21,337 nt of DNA from JAJTHJ01 sp046316025 (GCA_046316025.1 JBKCXU010000025.1:1-21337), one strand, 5' to 3'; counted from the first letter of the stretch, positions 15,043-21,337 are shown. The notes: a model not told the origin generated them from the letters alone. Numbers and translations are program-made.

Positions 15043-15097
15043 CTTAAACTCGACGCGAACGCACGCCGACCCCGAGTTACGGCAAAACCCTAATAAA

Positions 15098-15113
15098 GTT
15101 ACCGATCAGTCAC
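15098..15113. promoter_or_regulatory. Candidate TetR operator at DUF1365 operon promoter
   Basis: GTTACCGATCAGTCAC matches its own reverse complement at 12 of 16 positions, as expected for a TetR dimer site. It lies just upstream of the predicted -35 box of the operon and resembles the site at the tetR promoter. Confidence 0.5.
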
Positions 15114-15116
15114 TAC

Positions 15117-15145
15117 TTGAACTAATGGGTTTTTGCTGCTAACTT
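15117..15145 (+). promoter_or_regulatory. Predicted sigma-70 promoter of DUF1365/CFAS-like operon
   Basis: The -35 TTGAAC (15117-15122) and -10 TAACTT (15140-15145) have a 17-nt spacer and end 24 nt before the DUF1365 ATG. An alternative pair is TTACCG (15099-15104) and TAATGG (15123-15128) with 18 nt, which would put the operator on the -35. Confidence 0.4.
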
Positions 15146-15169
15146 CCGCGCTTCTTACCCGTCGCCCCC

Positions 15170-15949
15170 ATGCAATCGGTCCTCCCCCAAATCGGTCTCG
15201 GCCAGGTGCGCCACGCGCGCACGCGGCCGGCGCGCAATGCCTTCGCTTACGGCAGCTTCTTCCTGCGGCTGCCGCTGCGCGCGCTGGCGCGGCAGCCGTG
15301 GTCGCTGCGCAAGCTGGCACGCAATGGGCGCGGCGTGTTTGCGTTCAACGACGCCGACCACGGCGACGGCGGGCCGCTGCTGGCGTGGATCGAAGCGCTG
15401 CTCGCGCGCGAGGGCGTCGCCGACGCCGAGGGCGAAATCTGGCTGCACTGCTTCCCGCGCGTGCTGGGCTATGTGTTCAACCCGGTGAGCCTCTGGTTCT
15501 GCCACCGCGCCGACGGCGCGCTGCGCGCGGTGCTGTGCGAGGTGAACAACACCTTCGGCGAGCGCCACTGCTATCTGCTCGCGCACGCCGACGGCAGCCC
15601 GCTCGCCTGGGGCGAGACGCTCTGCGCGCGCAAGGTGTTCCACGTGTCGCCGTTTTGCGCGGTCGAAGGCAGCTACCGCTTCCGCTTCATGCTGGCGCGG
15701 CGCGCCGAGGGCGAACGCTTCGTCGCGCGCATCGACTACGACGACGGCGCCGGCCAGCTGCTCGCCACCTCGATCGAGGGGCACCTGGCCCCGCTCACCG
15801 ACGCGCAGCTGGCGCGCGCGTTCTGGCGTTACCCGGCGTTCAGCTTCGGCGTGATCGCTCGCATCCACTGGCAGGCGCTCAAGCTCTGGGCCAAGCGCGT
15901 GCCGTTCTTCTCCAAACCTTCCGCCCCCGTAATCGACGTGACCCGATGA
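15170..15949 (+). CDS. DUF1365 protein, partner of CFAS-like enzyme
   Basis: The protein has 259 residues, typical for DUF1365 (COG3496). Family blocks are GQVRHARTRPARNAFAYGSFF at the start, the WLHCFPRVLGYVFNPVSLWFCHR core, CEVNNTFGERHCYLL, and KVFHVSPFCAVEGSYRFRF. The C-terminus has the WRYPAFSFGVIARIHWQALKLW helix, possibly membrane-associating. The biochemical activity is unknown; the gene is regularly next to CFAS-like and COG2907 genes, and homologues act in singlet-oxygen responses in Rhodobacter. The TGA overlaps the next ATG (ATGA), so translation is coupled. It is the first gene of the operon, behind the TetR-type operator. Confidence 0.92.
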   Translation: MQSVLPQIGLGQVRHARTRPARNAFAYGSFFLRLPLRALARQPWSLRKLARNGRGVFAFNDADHGDGGPLLAWIEALLAREGVADAEGEIWLHCFPRVLGYVFNPVSLWFCHRADGALRAVLCEVNNTFGERHCYLLAHADGSPLAWGETLCARKVFHVSPFCAVEGSYRFRFMLARRAEGERFVARIDYDDGAGQLLATSIEGHLAPLTDAQLARAFWRYPAFSFGVIARIHWQALKLWAKRVPFFSKPSAPVIDVTR

Positions 15950-17202
15950 CTCCCCCGAGCCACGACCTCGCCCTCGACGCGCCGCTTGCGGCGTCCCCCG
16001 CCTTCGACGCCGCGCGGCTGCCGGCGCATGCCCGCTGGGCGCTGCGCCTGCTGCAAGGCTTTCGCGACGGCACCCTCGACCTCACACTGCCCGACGGCCA
16101 GCGCACGCGCTTCGGCCACGGCGCGCCGCACGCGCAGATGACGCTCGCCAACTGGAACGTCATCGGCGCCGCGCTCAAGAGCGGCGACATCGGCTTTGCC
16201 GAGAGCTACATCGCCGGCGACTGGGCCAGCGCCGATCCCGCGCGCGTGCTGCAAGTGTTCATCCGCAACCGCGCCGCTGCCGAGCAGGTGATCTACGGCT
16301 CGGCCTGGGGCACGCTGCTGCATCGTCTGACGCATCTGCTGAACCGCAACACCCGCCGGCAGGCGAAGAAGAACATCCACGCGCACTACGACCTCGGCAA
16401 CGACTTCTACGCGCTGTGGCTCGACCCGACGATGACCTACTCGGCGGCGCTGTTCCCGCAGGCGCAGGTCGATCCGCACGCGCCCGCTACGGAGGACGAA
16501 GTCGTCGCCGCCCAGCACGCCAAGTACGGCCGCGTGCTCGCCGAACTGCGCCTCGCACCCGGCAGCCGCGTGCTGGAAATCGGCTGCGGCTGGGGCGGCA
16601 TGGCCGAGGCCGCCGCCCGCGCCGGCCACGCCGTCGCGGGGCTGACGCTGTCGCGCGAGCAACTGGTCTACGCGCGCGAGCGGCTGACGCGGCAAGGGTT
16701 CGCCGCCGACCTGCGCTTGCAGGACTACCGCGACGAGCGCGGCGTGTACGACGGTGTCGCCTCCATCGAGATGTTCGAGGCCGTCGGCGAGCAGTACTGG
16801 GACGACTACTTTGCGCTGCTGGCACGCCTGCTCAAGCCCGGCGGACGCGCCTGCATCCAGACGATCGAGATCGCCGATGCGCTGTTCGACCGCTACCGCC
16901 GCAGCACCGACTTCATCCAGCAGTACATCTTTCCGGGCGGCATGCTGCCCTGCCCGGCGGAGTTCGTCCGCCGCGCCGAGCGCGCCGGCCTGCGCGTGGA
17001 ACAGCGCTTTGCCTTTGGCCCGCACTACGCCAAGACGCTTGCCACGTGGCGCGCGAGTTTTGCGCAGCGCGTGGACGCGGTGCGCGCGCTCGGCTTCGAC
17101 GAGCGCTTTCTGCGCATCTGGAACTTCTATCTCGCTTATTGCGAAGCCGCCTTCGCCGAAGGGAACACCGATGTCGCTCAATACACGCTGGTTCGGGCTT
17201 AG
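15946..17202 (+). CDS. CFAS-like SAM-dependent methyltransferase (furan/branched fatty acid type)
   Basis: The protein has 418 residues, COG2230 family. The SAM-binding motif is VLEIGCGWGG (209-218), with HYDLGNDFYALWLDPTMTYSAALF (147-170), IEMFEAVGEQYW (274-285) and QYIFPGGMLP (326-335). In E. coli cyclopropane synthase the bicarbonate base is held by Cys139, Glu239, His266 and Tyr317; here the matching positions are Ala167, Glu278, Gln305 and Tyr361. Two of four are lost, so the enzyme may methylate or methylenate an acyl chain without making a cyclopropane ring, as proposed for UfaM-type enzymes. It acts on membrane phospholipid acyl chains by family precedent. It is coupled to DUF1365 and overlaps the next gene by 32 nt. 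Confidence 0.88.
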   Translation: MTPPSHDLALDAPLAASPAFDAARLPAHARWALRLLQGFRDGTLDLTLPDGQRTRFGHGAPHAQMTLANWNVIGAALKSGDIGFAESYIAGDWASADPARVLQVFIRNRAAAEQVIYGSAWGTLLHRLTHLLNRNTRRQAKKNIHAHYDLGNDFYALWLDPTMTYSAALFPQAQVDPHAPATEDEVVAAQHAKYGRVLAELRLAPGSRVLEIGCGWGGMAEAAARAGHAVAGLTLSREQLVYARERLTRQGFAADLRLQDYRDERGVYDGVASIEMFEAVGEQYWDDYFALLARLLKPGGRACIQTIEIADALFDRYRRSTDFIQQYIFPGGMLPCPAEFVRRAERAGLRVEQRFAFGPHYAKTLATWRASFAQRVDAVRALGFDERFLRIWNFYLAYCEAAFAEGNTDVAQYTLVRA

Positions 17203-17743
17203 AGCCCTGGCCGTTGCCGCGATGCTCACGATGCAGCCCGCCGCCGCCCAACCCGAGGCGCCCGCGCATGTGCGCAAGTACGTCGCCGACGCGCGGGTGG
17301 CCGGCCAGGGGCGGCTCACGTGGCTGGGCTTCCACGTCTACGACGCGGCGCTCTACGCGCCGGCGGGCTTCACCGCGGCCGGCAGCGCGGCGAGTCCGTT
17401 CGTGCTCGAACTCACTTATGCGCGCAAGTTGTCCGGCAAGTCGATTGCCGAGCGCAGCCGCGACGAGATCGAGCGCCTGGGCTACGGCACGCCCGAGCAG
17501 CGCGCGCGGTGGTTTGCGCAGATGGCCGCGCTCTTTCCGGACGTGGAAAAGGGCAAGCGGCTAGCGGGCGTGAACGTGCCCGGCGGCGGCGCGCGCTTCT
17601 ACCTGGACGGCCGCTTTCTCGGCACGATCGACGCCCCGGCGTTTGCGCAGGCGTTCTTCGCGATCTGGTTCGACGAGCGCACGGCGGCGCCGCAACTGCG
17701 CGCGAGTCTGCTGGGGCCGGCGGCGGGGCGGAGCGGCGCCTGA
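17171..17743 (+). CDS. Secreted chalcone-isomerase-like protein
   Basis: The protein has 190 residues. A signal peptide covers residues 1-26 (RWFGLRALAVAAMLTMQPAAA, cleavage likely before Gln27). The mature part has GQGRLTWLGFHVYDAALYAP, FVLELTYARKLSGKSIAERSRDEIERLG, and a C-terminal GARFYLDGRFLGTIDAPAFAQAFFAIWFDERT, matching the bacterial chalcone isomerase-like family, in which flavonoid isomerase activity is not expected. It is probably periplasmic and may bind a fatty acid or lipid, by analogy with plant CHI-fold fatty acid binding proteins. The ATG lies 32 nt inside the CFAS-like gene; this start gives a good signal peptide and no shorter in-frame start would. Confidence 0.85.
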   Translation: MSLNTRWFGLRALAVAAMLTMQPAAAQPEAPAHVRKYVADARVAGQGRLTWLGFHVYDAALYAPAGFTAAGSAASPFVLELTYARKLSGKSIAERSRDEIERLGYGTPEQRARWFAQMAALFPDVEKGKRLAGVNVPGGGARFYLDGRFLGTIDAPAFAQAFFAIWFDERTAAPQLRASLLGPAAGRSGA

Positions 17744-17780
17744 ACCGCCGCGCTCGAAAGACAGTAGCCATGCCAGCGGT

Positions 17781-17874
17781 CTTCCCTCACCCCAACCCCT
17801 CTCCCGGGGGGAGAGGGGCTTTTAACCCTCTCCCGCCGGGAGAGGGTGCGAGCGCAGCGAGCGGGTGAGGGAAG
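17781..17874. repeat. 94-bp inverted-repeat element with two inner hairpins
   Basis: The terminal arms CTTCCCTCACCC (17781-17792) and GGGTGAGGGAAG (17863-17874) are perfect 12-bp inverted repeats. Inside are two stems: CCCCTCTCCC with GGGAGAGGGG (17796-17805 and 17809-17818) and CCCTCTCCC with GGGAGAGGG (17826-17834 and 17838-17846), then CGAGCGCAGCGAGCG. This is the widespread proteobacterial CCCTCACCCCAACCCCTCTCCC repeat type. Its last base is one nt before the transporter ATG, so GAGGGAAG of the right arm is the only visible ribosome-binding site. Confidence 0.8.
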
Positions 17875-17875
17875 A

Positions 17876-19168
17876 ATGCCGCCAATTGCTCCGGCGCTGA
17901 CCACGGCAGCCGCTACCACCGCCCCGCGCACGCTCACCGCCTACGCGCTCTTCGGCCTGCCGCTGGCGATGACCGCGCTGCCGGTCAATCTGCTGCTGCC
18001 GGACTTCTACGCCGCGCAAACGCAGCTGGCGCTGCCCGTCATCGGCGCGATCCTGCTCGCCACGCGCTTGATCGACGCCGTGGCCGATCCGCTGCTCGGC
18101 ACCTGGGTCGATGCGCAAAAGACGCGCGGCAACTACCTGTGGCCGATCCTGCTCGCCGCGCCCGTGCTGGCGATGAGCTTCTGGCTGCTCTTCAACCCAT
18201 CCGAGGGCTTGTCCACGCCGGCGCGGCAAGGCGCCTGGCTTTTCGCCACACTGACCGGCGCCTACCTCGGCTATTCGCTGGCGATGGTCGCCTACCAGGC
18301 CTGGGGCGCGGAACTCGCGCACGACGATGCCGGCCGCACGCGCATCACCACTGCGCGCGAGGCGGCGGGGCTGATCGGCGTGCTGCTGGGCGGCACCCTG
18401 CCGGCGGCCATCGGCTACGCCGGCATGACCTGGAGCCTCGTGCTGCTGCTCGGCGCCGGCCTGTGGCTGCTCGCACTGCGCGCGCCGCGTGCGCCGGCCG
18501 CGCGCGGCTTGCCCGCCGGCGGCAACCCGTACCTCGCGTTTCTGGAGCCGGTGCGCCACGCCAACACGCGCTGGTTGCTGGCGGTGTTTGCGCTCAATGC
18601 GCTGGCGCCGTCGATCACCGCGACCGTATTCATCTTCTTCGTCACCGACCGGCTGGGGCTCGCCGACAGAGCGCCGCTCTTTCTGGCGCTGTACTTCATC
18701 GCCGGCGCGGCCGGCATGCCGCTGTGGGCGCGGCTCGCGCAGCGGGTCAGCCTGCACGCGCTGTGGCTCGCCGGCATGGTCGCGGCCGTGGTCGCCTTCG
18801 TCTGGGCCTATGCGCTGCCGCCGGGCGCGCTCGCCGGCTTTGCCGCGATCTGCGTGCTGTCGGGGCTGGCCTTCGGTGCCGACCTGGCGCTGCCGCCCGC
18901 GCTGCTGGCGCGGGTGATCGACACCAACGGGCACAGCGGCCAGCGCGAAGGCGCGTACTTTGGGCTGTGGAACTTCGTCAACAAGCTGGTGCTGGCGGTG
19001 GCCGCCGCGCTGGCGCTGGCCGCGCTCGATGCGCTCGGCTACACGCGCGGCGCCACCGATGCGGCGGCGCTGCACGCGCTCACCATCACCTATGCGGTCG
19101 TGCCCTGCGCACTCAAGCTCGTCGCCGCCGCGCTGCTGCTCGCGGCTTGGCGCGGGCGGAAATTTTGA
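17876..19168 (+). CDS. GPH-family (COG2211) MFS transporter
   Basis: The protein has 430 residues with about 11-12 hydrophobic segments across its length. The loop LIDAVADPLLGTWVDAQKTRGNYLWPI (between helices 2 and 3) is the signature of the glycoside-pentoside-hexuronide:cation symporter branch. EGAYFGLWNFVNKLVLAVAAALAL near the C-terminus is also typical. In this gene neighbourhood such transporters recur in singlet-oxygen and light-responsive clusters and may move lipids or other envelope compounds rather than sugars; the substrate is unknown. I chose ATG 17876; a GTG at 17846 would encode residues from the repeat element. The stop overlaps the GAGG ribosome-binding site of the DUF3833 gene. 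Confidence 0.9.
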   Translation: MPPIAPALTTAAATTAPRTLTAYALFGLPLAMTALPVNLLLPDFYAAQTQLALPVIGAILLATRLIDAVADPLLGTWVDAQKTRGNYLWPILLAAPVLAMSFWLLFNPSEGLSTPARQGAWLFATLTGAYLGYSLAMVAYQAWGAELAHDDAGRTRITTAREAAGLIGVLLGGTLPAAIGYAGMTWSLVLLLGAGLWLLALRAPRAPAARGLPAGGNPYLAFLEPVRHANTRWLLAVFALNALAPSITATVFIFFVTDRLGLADRAPLFLALYFIAGAAGMPLWARLAQRVSLHALWLAGMVAAVVAFVWAYALPPGALAGFAAICVLSGLAFGADLALPPALLARVIDTNGHSGQREGAYFGLWNFVNKLVLAVAAALALAALDALGYTRGATDAAALHALTITYAVVPCALKLVAAALLLAAWRGRKF

Positions 19169-19179
19169 GGACTCGGATC

Positions 19180-19926
19180 ATGAAGTCGAACATTGTTGCT
19201 GCGCTCAGCGCCCCCACCCTAGCCCTCCCCCGCATGCGGGGGAGGGCAATTCCCCCCCCCCCTGCGAAGCGGGGGGCGGAAGCGGGGTTTCGCGAAGCAA
19301 CGGTTCGCGCCGCTGGAGCGGCGCGGCCTTGCAAGGCCGCGACTGGGCGGGTTGGGGTGGGGGCGTGGCTATCGCAACTGGCTCGCAAGCTTGCGACCGG
19401 CACTCTCGCGCTGTGCGGCACGCTGCTGCTCGCCAGCTGCTCCTCCATCGACCCCAGCGTCTACGCCAACCAGAAACCCGCGCTCGACCTGCGCCAGTAC
19501 TTCAACGGCACGCTGATCGGCCACGGGATGTTCTCCGACCGCTCGGGTGAGGTGCAGCGGCGCTTCGTCGTCACCATCAAGGCGACCTGGAACGGCGATG
19601 TCGGCACGCTCGACGAAGACTTCGTCTGGTCCGACGGCAAGACCGAAAAGCGCATCTGGACGCTGCGGCCGGTAGCGGGCGCGCCCGGCCAGTGGACCGG
19701 TACGGCAGACGGCGTGATCGGCGAGGCGCGCGGCACGGTGGCCGGCAATGCGCTGAACTGGAAGTACGACTTTCGCCTCAAGACCGACGAGGGCAAGACC
19801 TACGACATCGCCTTCGACGACTGGATGTTCCTGATCGACGAGCGCGTGATGCTCAACCGCGCAGTGATGAGCTTCTGGGGCTTCCGCGTCGGCGAGGTGT
19901 TGATTTCTTTCGACCGGCGGCCGTGA
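19180..19926 (+). CDS. DUF3833 lipoprotein with interrupted signal-peptide region
   Basis: The protein has 248 residues from ATG 19180, which has GAGG 9 nt upstream. A lipobox LASC (84-87) follows a hydrophobic core (TGTLALCGTLLLASC), so the mature lipoprotein starts at Cys87. The DUF3833 domain is plain: YFNGTLIGHGMFSDRSGEVQRRF, TLDEDFVWSDGKTEKRIWTL, and DWMFLIDERVMLNRAVMSFWGFRVGEV. Residues 11-62 are encoded by a C/G-rich repeat element, leaving a ~72-residue stretch before the hydrophobic core instead of the usual few residues. An alternative GTG at 19357 would give a normal ~31-residue lipoprotein signal. The function of the family is unknown. Its stop overlaps the SDR start (TGATG). Confidence 0.85.
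   Translation: MKSNIVAALSAPTLALPRMRGRAIPPPPAKRGAEAGFREATVRAAGAARPCKAATGRVGVGAWLSQLARKLATGTLALCGTLLLASCSSIDPSVYANQKPALDLRQYFNGTLIGHGMFSDRSGEVQRRFVVTIKATWNGDVGTLDEDFVWSDGKTEKRIWTLRPVAGAPGQWTGTADGVIGEARGTVAGNALNWKYDFRLKTDEGKTYDIAFDDWMFLIDERVMLNRAVMSFWGFRVGEVLISFDRRP
19209..19365. repeat. 157-bp inverted-repeat element inside DUF3833 leader
   Basis: The ends CGCCCCCACCC (19209-19219) and GGGTGGGGGCG (19355-19365) are perfect 11-bp inverted repeats. Inside are the two halves CCCTCCCCCGCA and TGCGGGGGAGGG, forming one 24-bp palindrome (19223-19246), a C11 run (19252-19262), TGCGAAGCGGGG shared with the element at 14905, a CGCCGCT/AGCGGCG stem near 19310-19323, and the palindrome GCGGCCTTGCAAGGCCGC (19323-19340). 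It looks like an inserted REP/MITE-like unit. Removing 156 bp would keep the frame. Confidence 0.7.
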
Positions 19927-20780
19927 TGAGCACGATCACGCAACGCGAAACCGCGCCGGTCGTGGTACCGCCGGCGTCGCCGGTGCCGCCGGCGCCGGGC
20001 CTCTTTGCGCCGCTCAATCTGCCCTTCACCGACTGGCGCGACCGTCGCGTGTGGGTGATCGGCGCCTCCTACGGCATCGGCGCCGCACTGGCGCGCGAAC
20101 TGGCGGAACGTGGCGCGAAGGTGGCCGTCTCCGCCCGCAACCGCGAACTGCTGGCCGCTGTGGCGCAGGCCACCCGCGCGCTGCCAGCGCCGCTCGACGT
20201 GACCGACGCCGAGTCCGTCCGTCGCGCGCGCGACACGGTGCTCGCGCAATGGGGCGGCATCGACCTCGTGCTGGTGGTGGCCGGCACGCACATCGAGATG
20301 CGCGCGCAGGACTTCGACCTCGCTGCCGCGCGCCGGCTGCTGGAAGTCAACCTGCACGGCGTGTTGAATTGCGTGGACGCGGTGCTGCCGGTGCTGCTGC
20401 GCCAGGGCGCCGGCTGCGGCATTGGCATCGTTTCTTCGGTGGCGGGCTACATCGGCCTGCCGCGTTCGCTCGTCTACGGCGCCGGCAAGGCGGCGCTGAT
20501 CAACTTTACCGAGTCGCTGCACGGCGACCTGCGGCCGGCCGGCATCGGCGTGTACCTGATCAACCCCGGTTTTGTCGACACGCCGCTCACGCGCAAGAAC
20601 GACTTCCGCATGCCGGCGCTGATGGACGCTGCCGCCGCCGCGCGGGTGACGCTGGACGAGATCGCCGCCGGGCACTTTGAGATCCACTACCCCAAGCGCT
20701 TCACGCGATGGCTCAAGCTGCTGCGCGTGCTGCCCTACCGGCTGCAGCTGTGGCTGGTGCGGCGGATCACCGGAGGTTGA
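19926..20780 (+). CDS. Short-chain dehydrogenase/reductase of envelope-lipid cluster
   Basis: The protein has 284 residues. A Pro-rich, unstructured N-terminus (1-36) precedes the SDR fold: GASYGIG (46-52), Asn142, Ser170, Tyr184 and Lys188 (YGAGK), with NPGFVDTPLT after strand 6. Arg71 after ARN in VSARNREL suggests NADP preference. The basic, hydrophobic C-terminus (FTRWLKLLRVLPYRLQLWLVRRITGG) may contact the membrane. SDRs of this type sit with DUF3833, GPH transporter and CFAS-like genes in light/singlet-oxygen clusters; the substrate is probably a lipid-linked carbonyl, by inference. The ATG overlaps the DUF3833 stop. All catalytic residues are present. Confidence 0.9.
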   Translation: MSTITQRETAPVVVPPASPVPPAPGLFAPLNLPFTDWRDRRVWVIGASYGIGAALARELAERGAKVAVSARNRELLAAVAQATRALPAPLDVTDAESVRRARDTVLAQWGGIDLVLVVAGTHIEMRAQDFDLAAARRLLEVNLHGVLNCVDAVLPVLLRQGAGCGIGIVSSVAGYIGLPRSLVYGAGKAALINFTESLHGDLRPAGIGVYLINPGFVDTPLTRKNDFRMPALMDAAAAARVTLDEIAAGHFEIHYPKRFTRWLKLLRVLPYRLQLWLVRRITGG

Positions 20781-20782
20781 CG

Positions 20783-21208
20783 GTGGATACGGGCGCTGCG
20801 CTCGCGCGGCTGCGTGGACTGTTCGAGAACTTCAGCCGTGCCGACGTGGCGCGGCTGGCCGACTTCTACACCGCCGACGCGCTGTTCAAAGACCCGTTCA
20901 ACGAAGTGCGCGGACCGGCGGCTATCGGCCGCATCTTTAACCACATGTTCGAGCAGGTCGAGGCGCCGCGCTTCGAGGTGCACGAAGCCATCGGTGCGGG
21001 CGAGCAGGCGTTTCTCACCTGGACCATGCACTTCCGCTCGCGCGGCGCGCCGCAGGCGATCCGCGGCGCTACGCACGTGCGCTTTGCCGCCGACGGGCGC
21101 ATTGCAATGCACCGCGACTACTGGGACGCGGCGGAAGAACTCTATGAGAAACTTCCCGTCCTTGGCGCGCTGATGCGGTGGTTGCGGCGCAAGTTGGCCG
21201 CCCACTGA
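20783..21208 (+). CDS. NTF2-like (SnoaL-fold) protein
   Basis: The protein has 141 residues, normal for a single-domain NTF2-like/SnoaL fold. It begins with a helix (LARLRGLFENFSRADVARLADFYTADALFKDPFNEVRG), typical of the family, and ends with the strand pattern FLTWTMHFRS and GATHVRFAADGRIAMHRDYWDAAEELYEKLP. The GTG start at 20783 has GGAGG 6 nt upstream; a TTG at 20777 would sit directly on that site. It follows the SDR by 2 nt and closes the operon. Members bind or modify small hydrophobic molecules; the role here is unknown. The C-terminal basic tail (MRWLRRKLAAH) is common in this cluster-associated group. Confidence 0.85.
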   Translation: MDTGAALARLRGLFENFSRADVARLADFYTADALFKDPFNEVRGPAAIGRIFNHMFEQVEAPRFEVHEAIGAGEQAFLTWTMHFRSRGAPQAIRGATHVRFAADGRIAMHRDYWDAAEELYEKLPVLGALMRWLRRKLAAH

Positions 21209-21237
21209 TAAAGCCGCCCGGGCGCCGGCAACGGCGC

Positions 21238-21337
21238 CTCTGGCGGCGGTCTTGCCGCACCCCCACCCCCCAACCCCGGGGGGGGGGGGGTTGAAAAACA
21301 CACCCCCCCGGGGGGGGTGGGGGCCGCACCCGGCCGG
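21238..21337. repeat. C/G homopolymer-rich repeat after last gene, runs off the window
   Basis: After the NTF2-like gene, GGCGGTCTTGCCGCACCCCCACC resembles the left end of the 17781 element (GCGGTCTTCCCTCACCCC). It is followed by long G runs (about 13, near 21278-21290) and C7/G runs to the window end. A large CCCCCACCCC/GGGGTGGGGG fold is possible, so it may act as the operon terminator. Base counts in the runs may be unreliable. Confidence 0.5.

Noticed and set aside
15829..17319. 496-codon minus-strand ORF opposite the CFAS-like gene
   Set aside because: Antisense shadow; the plus-strand frame has the SAM-binding motif and coupled start.
17846..17875. GTG start of the transporter inside the repeat
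   Set aside because: It would encode ten residues from the repeat element; the ATG at 17876 with GAGGGAAG upstream is better.
1..21337. tRNA, rRNA, riboswitch, prophage or insertion sequence genes
   Set aside because: I looked for cloverleaf ends, rRNA-like blocks and transposase motifs and saw none I could support; a cobalamin riboswitch was considered near litR but no B12-box-like sequence was found.

Overview
This window is high-GC DNA (roughly 70% by eye) from a Gram-negative bacterium, most likely a betaproteobacterium of the Burkholderiales/Rhodocyclales type. The reasons are the gene families present (FIST protein, FolE2, Hsp15, COG2509 flavoprotein, CFAS-like/DUF1365/DUF3833 cluster), signal peptides and a lipobox, and C/G-rich intergenic repeats. 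The taxonomic call is an inference and no rRNA or tRNA gene was seen. Both edges cut ordinary chromosome, and the right edge runs into long homopolymers.

Region 1 (1-5340) holds the 3' part of a FIST-domain gene on the + strand. It converges on a tightly packed minus-strand operon: a MerR-type regulator with a cobalamin-binding domain (LitR/CarH type), a 50-residue DUF2256 zinc-ribbon protein, a PhrB-type iron-sulfur (6-4) photolyase, an SDR and an unrecognised protein. The first three genes overlap by ATGA. The cobalamin and Fe-S residues are all present, so this looks like a light-sensing and DNA-repair operon.

Region 2 (5300-8150, + strand) has a VapBC toxin-antitoxin pair, a 23-nt palindrome, folE2, and a COG2907 flavin amine-oxidase-like gene that overlaps folE2. 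Region 3 (8150-14100) is mixed housekeeping and accessory DNA: a trypsin-like protease and an alpha/beta hydrolase in one minus-strand pair, an epimerase pseudogene, an Hsp15-type S4 protein, a COG2509 FAD oxidoreductase, and a conserved uncharacterised gene.

Region 4 (14100-21210) is a second envelope-lipid module. A divergent TetR regulator faces DUF1365, a CFAS-like methyltransferase, a secreted chalcone-isomerase-like protein, a GPH-family transporter, a DUF3833 lipoprotein, an SDR and an NTF2-like protein. The flavoprotein of region 2 usually sits beside these genes. Families of this set are known from light- and singlet-oxygen-responsive loci and from furan fatty acid synthesis. The window therefore probably encodes a split photo-oxidative-stress response: light sensing, DNA repair, pterin synthesis and membrane lipid modification.

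The most notable points are: (a) the CFAS-like enzyme lacks two bicarbonate-site residues of true cyclopropane synthases; (b) a related motif at both the tetR and the DUF1365 promoters suggests a TetR operator; (c) a 157-bp C/G-rich inverted-repeat element carrying a C11 tract lies in frame inside the signal-peptide region of the DUF3833 lipoprotein; (d) a 94-bp inverted-repeat element carries the ribosome-binding site of the transporter in its right arm.
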